This document shows, piece after piece, positions 45,032-47,564 of a stretch of DNA of 47,564 nucleotides. A program made the translations under genes and the position numbers. Each line of letters starts with the position of its first letter. The first letter of the stretch is position 1. This stretch comes from an uncultured Pelagibacteraceae bacterium. Its GTDB lineage: Bacteria; Pseudomonadota; Alphaproteobacteria; Pelagibacterales; Pelagibacteraceae. The DNA is taken from the NCBI GenBank assembly GCA_902553695.1, contig CACDLR010000004.1:1-47564 (forward strand), given 5' to 3'. The notes below the pieces were generated by a model. That model saw only the letters and a list, made by a program, of their open reading frames with translations, was not told the origin of the DNA and made no database searches.

Positions 45032-45684
45032 AAAAGAGAAGATTCTTTTGCAATATATTTATTTAACAATTTTTTTAGATTATCTTCTGAATTTGTAAAA
45101 AAATGATTTGTATCTGTTACTTGATCAAATTGAATTGTAATACCTTTTTGATTTGAAAGTCTATTTTTTAGTTCGTTTATAGACTGCAATGGGACAAGCT
45201 CATCTTTTTTACCGCTTATTATCATGCCTGATGTTGGACAAGGATTTAAAAAACTAAAATCATAAACATTGGGTTGTGGAGAAATAATTATAAATCTGTT
45301 TATTTCAGGTCTTCTCATTAAAAGCTGCATTGCTATAAGAGAACCAAATGAAAAACCTGCAATCCAACATTGTGAATTGTCAAAGTTTTCTCTTTCAATC
45401 CAATCCAATGCTGCTGCCGCATCCGCTAATTCACCTTGACCATTATCAAATTCACCATCACTTTTACCTACTCCTCTAAAATTTACTCTACATACTGAAA
45501 ATTCATTATCCATAAATGTATTAAAAGTTTCAAATACAACTTTATTGTTCATTGTGCCCCCATATTGTGGGTGAGGATGCAAAATTAATGCAATTGGAGA
45601 TGTTTTCTTTTTACTTTTATAGTATTTAGCCTCTAACCTTCCAGCTGGACCAGGTATAAAAATTTCAATTACTTTGTTTTCCAT
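45028..45684 (-). CDS. Alpha/beta hydrolase
   Basis: A 218-aa serine hydrolase fold protein. The start IFIPGPAGRLEAKYY, the oxyanion region LILHPHPQYGGTMNNKVV, the strand-4 VNFRGVGKSDGEFD and the nucleophile elbow IAGFSFGSLIAMQLL are clear; the acid is probably in SGKKDELVP and the histidine in DTNHFF. The family is conserved in Alphaproteobacteria without a proven substrate. It is divergent from iscR, with 136 nt between them. Confidence 0.85.
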   Translation of the reverse strand: MENKVIEIFIPGPAGRLEAKYYKSKKKTSPIALILHPHPQYGGTMNNKVVFETFNTFMDNEFSVCRVNFRGVGKSDGEFDNGQGELADAAAALDWIERENFDNSQCWIAGFSFGSLIAMQLLMRRPEINRFIIISPQPNVYDFSFLNPCPTSGMIISGKKDELVPLQSINELKNRLSNQKGITIQFDQVTDTNHFFTNSEDNLKKLLNKYIAKESSLF

Positions 45685-45767
45685 TGTTATTGATAACTAA
45701 TCTCAAAAAAAAATTATATTTTTCTATCAAAATAGAGCGACAAATTGCAAGAACTAAAATCGATCTG

Positions 45768-45792
45768 ATACTTGACTAATTTAGTCGGATAT
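45768..45792 (+). promoter_or_regulatory. Type 1 IscR operator
   Basis: The 25-nt site centred on gactaatttagtc (exact palindrome around one T, 45774-45786) matches the E. coli type 1 IscR consensus ATASYYGACTRWWWYAGTCRRSTAT at 24 of 25 positions, the exception being an A for S near the 3' end. It covers the -35 box of the iscR promoter, which is where [2Fe-2S]-IscR should sit to repress its own operon. Confidence 0.85.
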
Positions 45793-45801
45793 ATATATAA
45801 A
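45772..45801 (+). promoter_or_regulatory. iscR-suf promoter
   Basis: TTGACT (45772-45777) is a good -35 box inside the IscR operator. A run of alternating TA follows; TATAAA (45796-45801, 18-nt spacer) or TATATA (45794-45799, 16-nt) can serve as -10. The start would be near 45807, about 14 nt before the iscR ATG. Confidence 0.65.
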
Positions 45802-45820
45802 CCTCAAAAAACTAATAATT

Positions 45821-46228
45821 ATGCGGTTAAATACTAAATCTAGATATGCTGTTATGGCTCTTGCTGACATGGCAAATTTCAAAGATTACAAACCTATTAG
45901 CTTAAGAGATATCTCCTTAAGACAAAGTATTTCACTAAATTATCTTGAACAAATATTTTTAAAATTAAAAAAAAATAATCTTGTTAAGAGTATTAGAGGA
46001 ACGAGCGGTGGCTATGTTTTGGCAAAAAGTGCAAACAATATAAAGCTATCAGAGATATTTTTAGCACTAGACGAAAACGTTAAAACTTTAGGATGTGATA
46101 AAAATTCCAAAAAAGGATGCAATGGTAGATCAACTAAATGTATTACTCACAATCTATGGGATGAATTGGACTTACACATAAATAAATTTTTCGAAAATAA
46201 AAATCTTGATGATTTGATAAGGTACTAA
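45821..46228 (+). CDS. iscR: Rrf2-family Fe-S regulator IscR
   Basis: Winged-helix repressor (135 aa) that senses cluster supply and controls Fe-S assembly genes. The N terminus [18 protein letters not shown] and the recognition helix region [33 protein letters not shown] are typical. Three cysteines (Cys92, Cys100, Cys107) and His110 can bind the cluster; the C-x7-C-x6-C spacing is wider than C-x5-C-x5-C of E. coli IscR. It precedes sufB by one base and has a type 1 site over its own promoter. Confidence 0.92.
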   Translation: MRLNTKSRYAVMALADMANFKDYKPISLRDISLRQSISLNYLEQIFLKLKKNNLVKSIRGTSGGYVLAKSANNIKLSEIFLALDENVKTLGCDKNSKKGCNGRSTKCITHNLWDELDLHINKFFENKNLDDLIRY

Positions 46229-46229
46229 A

Positions 46230-47564
46230 ATGAGAGAAAAAGAATTAGAAAAATTAAAGGATTATAAATATGGTTTTTCTACTGATATAGAAAATTTTAA
46301 AGCTCCAAAAGGTTTAAATGAGGAGGTGATAAGATTTATCTCAAAAATTAAAAAAGAACCAAAATGGTTATTAGATTGGAGACTTAAAGCTTTTGAAAGA
46401 TTAAAAGTTCTTAAAGAACCGGATTGGCAAAAACCTAAATATCCAAAAATAGACTATCAGGAATTGTACTACTACTCAGCACCAAAAAGCTTTAAAGAAA
46501 AACCAAAAAGTCTTGATGAATTAGATCCGAAGCTTTTAGAAACTTATAAAAAACTAGGAATTCCTCTACAAGAGCAAAAGAGATTGAACAATATAGCAGT
46601 TGATGCAGTTTTTGACTCAGTCTCAGTTGCAACAACTTTCAAAGATAAACTTACTGAAAAAGGAATTATTTTTTGCTCTATATCTGAGGCGGTACAAAAA
46701 TACCCAGAATTAGTTAAAAAATATCTAGGTACAGTAATACCACTAAGCGATCATTTTTTTGCAACTCTAAATTCAGCAGTATTTACTGATGGTTCATTTG
46801 TATACATTCCACCAAATACTAGATGCCCTATGGAACTCTCAACTTACTTTAGAATTAATGCATCAGATACCGGACAGTTTGAGAGAACTTTAATAATTGC
46901 TGATAAAGGAAGTTACGTCAGCTACTTAGAGGGTTGTACAGCACCAATGAGAGATGAAAATCAATTACATGCAGCAAACGTCGAATTAATTGCTTTAGAT
47001 GATGCAGAAATAAAGTACTCAACTGTTCAAAACTGGTATCCTGGTGATGAAAATGGCAAGGGTGGGATTTACAACTTTGTAACTAAAAGAGGTTTGTGTA
47101 AGGGAAAAAATTCTAAAATTTCATGGACACAAGTAGAAACTGGCTCTGCAATAACTTGGAAGTATCCAAGCTGCATCCTTCAAGGTGACAACTCTATTGG
47201 AGAATTTTACTCAATTGCAATAACCAACAACCATCAAAAAGCAGATACTGGTACGAAAATGATCCACATAGGAAAAAATACGAAAAGTAAAATTATTTCA
47301 AAGGGTATAAGTGCGGGAAAATCAGATATGACATATAGAGGTTTAGTTGATATCTTTCAAAAAGCAAAAAATTCTAATAATTATACTCAATGTGACTCCT
47401 TATTGATGGGTAACAAATGTGGAGCGCACACTGTTCCTTATATCAAGAATAAAAATTCAGACTCAACAATTGCGCATGAAGCTACGACTTCCAAGATAAG
47501 CGAAGAACAGTTATACTATTGTCAGCAAAGAGGATTAAGCTCAGAAGAAGCTGTAAGTTTAATT
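46230..47564 (+). CDS. sufB: Fe-S assembly scaffold SufB, partial (3' end outside window)
   Basis: Not in the ORF track because it has no stop in the window. From ATG 46230, 445 codons stay open: [114 protein letters not shown] and [22 protein letters not shown]. SufB forms the SufBC2D scaffold on which clusters are built. Only a few dozen residues at the C terminus should be missing. It directly follows iscR, so the suf operon (sufC, sufD and sufS expected beyond the edge) is under IscR. Confidence 0.96.
   Translation, partial: MREKELEKLKDYKYGFSTDIENFKAPKGLNEEVIRFISKIKKEPKWLLDWRLKAFERLKVLKEPDWQKPKYPKIDYQELYYYSAPKSFKEKPKSLDELDPKLLETYKKLGIPLQEQKRLNNIAVDAVFDSVSVATTFKDKLTEKGIIFCSISEAVQKYPELVKKYLGTVIPLSDHFFATLNSAVFTDGSFVYIPPNTRCPMELSTYFRINASDTGQFERTLIIADKGSYVSYLEGCTAPMRDENQLHAANVELIALDDAEIKYSTVQNWYPGDENGKGGIYNFVTKRGLCKGKNSKISWTQVETGSAITWKYPSCILQGDNSIGEFYSIAITNNHQKADTGTKMIHIGKNTKSKIISKGISAGKSDMTYRGLVDIFQKAKNSNNYTQCDSLLMGNKCGAHTVPYIKNKNSDSTIAHEATTSKISEEQLYYCQQRGLSSEEAVSLI

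Noticed and set aside
1-47564. CRISPR array, prophage, IS element, toxin-antitoxin or defence system
   Set aside because: No regularly spaced repeats, transposase, integrase, phage or defence genes were seen; gene content is uniformly core and composition is even.

Overview
The window is a stretch of chromosome from a streamlined, very AT-rich marine alphaproteobacterium, most likely SAR11 (Pelagibacterales). The evidence is gene content and order typical of Alphaproteobacteria (rpsF-rpsR-rplI-dnaB; fabD-fabG-acpP ... gmk / rsmA-pdxA-surA-lptD-lptG-lptF / pepA; purM/purN divergent from a DUF2066 gene and hdaA; an NDUFA12-type complex I subunit plus DUF2155; iscR-sufB). Adjacent genes almost all overlap or abut, proteins are rich in Lys/Asn/Ile, and a bhmT gene sits behind a tandem SAM-II/SAM-V riboswitch, an arrangement first described in Pelagibacter. 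I see no tRNA, rRNA, IS element, prophage or CRISPR array, and no gene-free stretch longer than 300 bases; the longest (4405-4685) is the riboswitch leader.

Layout. 1-4404 (minus): a tightly overlapping run of a DUF255 thioredoxin-fold protein, gshA, gshB and a partial EamA transporter, i.e. glutathione synthesis. 4417-5753 (plus): promoter, SAM-II aptamer, intrinsic terminator, SAM-V aptamer and an alternative Shine-Dalgarno hairpin, then bhmT (methionine from homocysteine). 13275-5750 (minus): rpsF, rpsR, rplI, dnaB, an RND/MMPL exporter, cvpA, purF and an HD-domain protein resembling PhnZ/TmpB oxygenases. 13346-15913 (plus): fabD, fabG, acpP and gmk, without the fabF, mltG and yicC genes that often lie between acpP and gmk. 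23286-15910 (minus): lptF, lptG, lptD, surA, pdxA, rsmA, an outer-membrane biogenesis block. 23342-25199 (plus): pepA, ndk. 26776-25189 (minus): purM, purN. 26784-30303 (plus): DUF2066, hdaA, aspS. Then an orphan NrdJ-like TSCPD protein (minus), NDUFA12 and DUF2155 (plus), aroQ-accB-accC (minus), thiS-thiG (plus), RNase E/G (minus), PBP1A, prfB (with the programmed frameshift) and an AsmA-like protein (plus), tyrS (minus), anmK (plus), an alpha/beta hydrolase (minus), and iscR-sufB (plus, cut by the window end).

How it works together. Nearly everything is housekeeping: translation, replication, envelope, purines, fatty acids, cofactors and Fe-S assembly. The regulatory highlights are the bhmT leader, where the sequence supports two mutually exclusive RNA switches in series (transcription, then translation), a near-consensus type 1 IscR operator over the iscR-suf promoter, and the RF2 autoregulatory frameshift. 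All eight convergent gene pairs overlap or are separated by one base, so no intrinsic terminator can lie between them. The oddest proteins are the RNase E/G homologue without the Zn-link cysteines, the NrdJ C-terminal domain with no reductase beside it, and the PhnZ/TmpB-like HD protein ending against bhmT.
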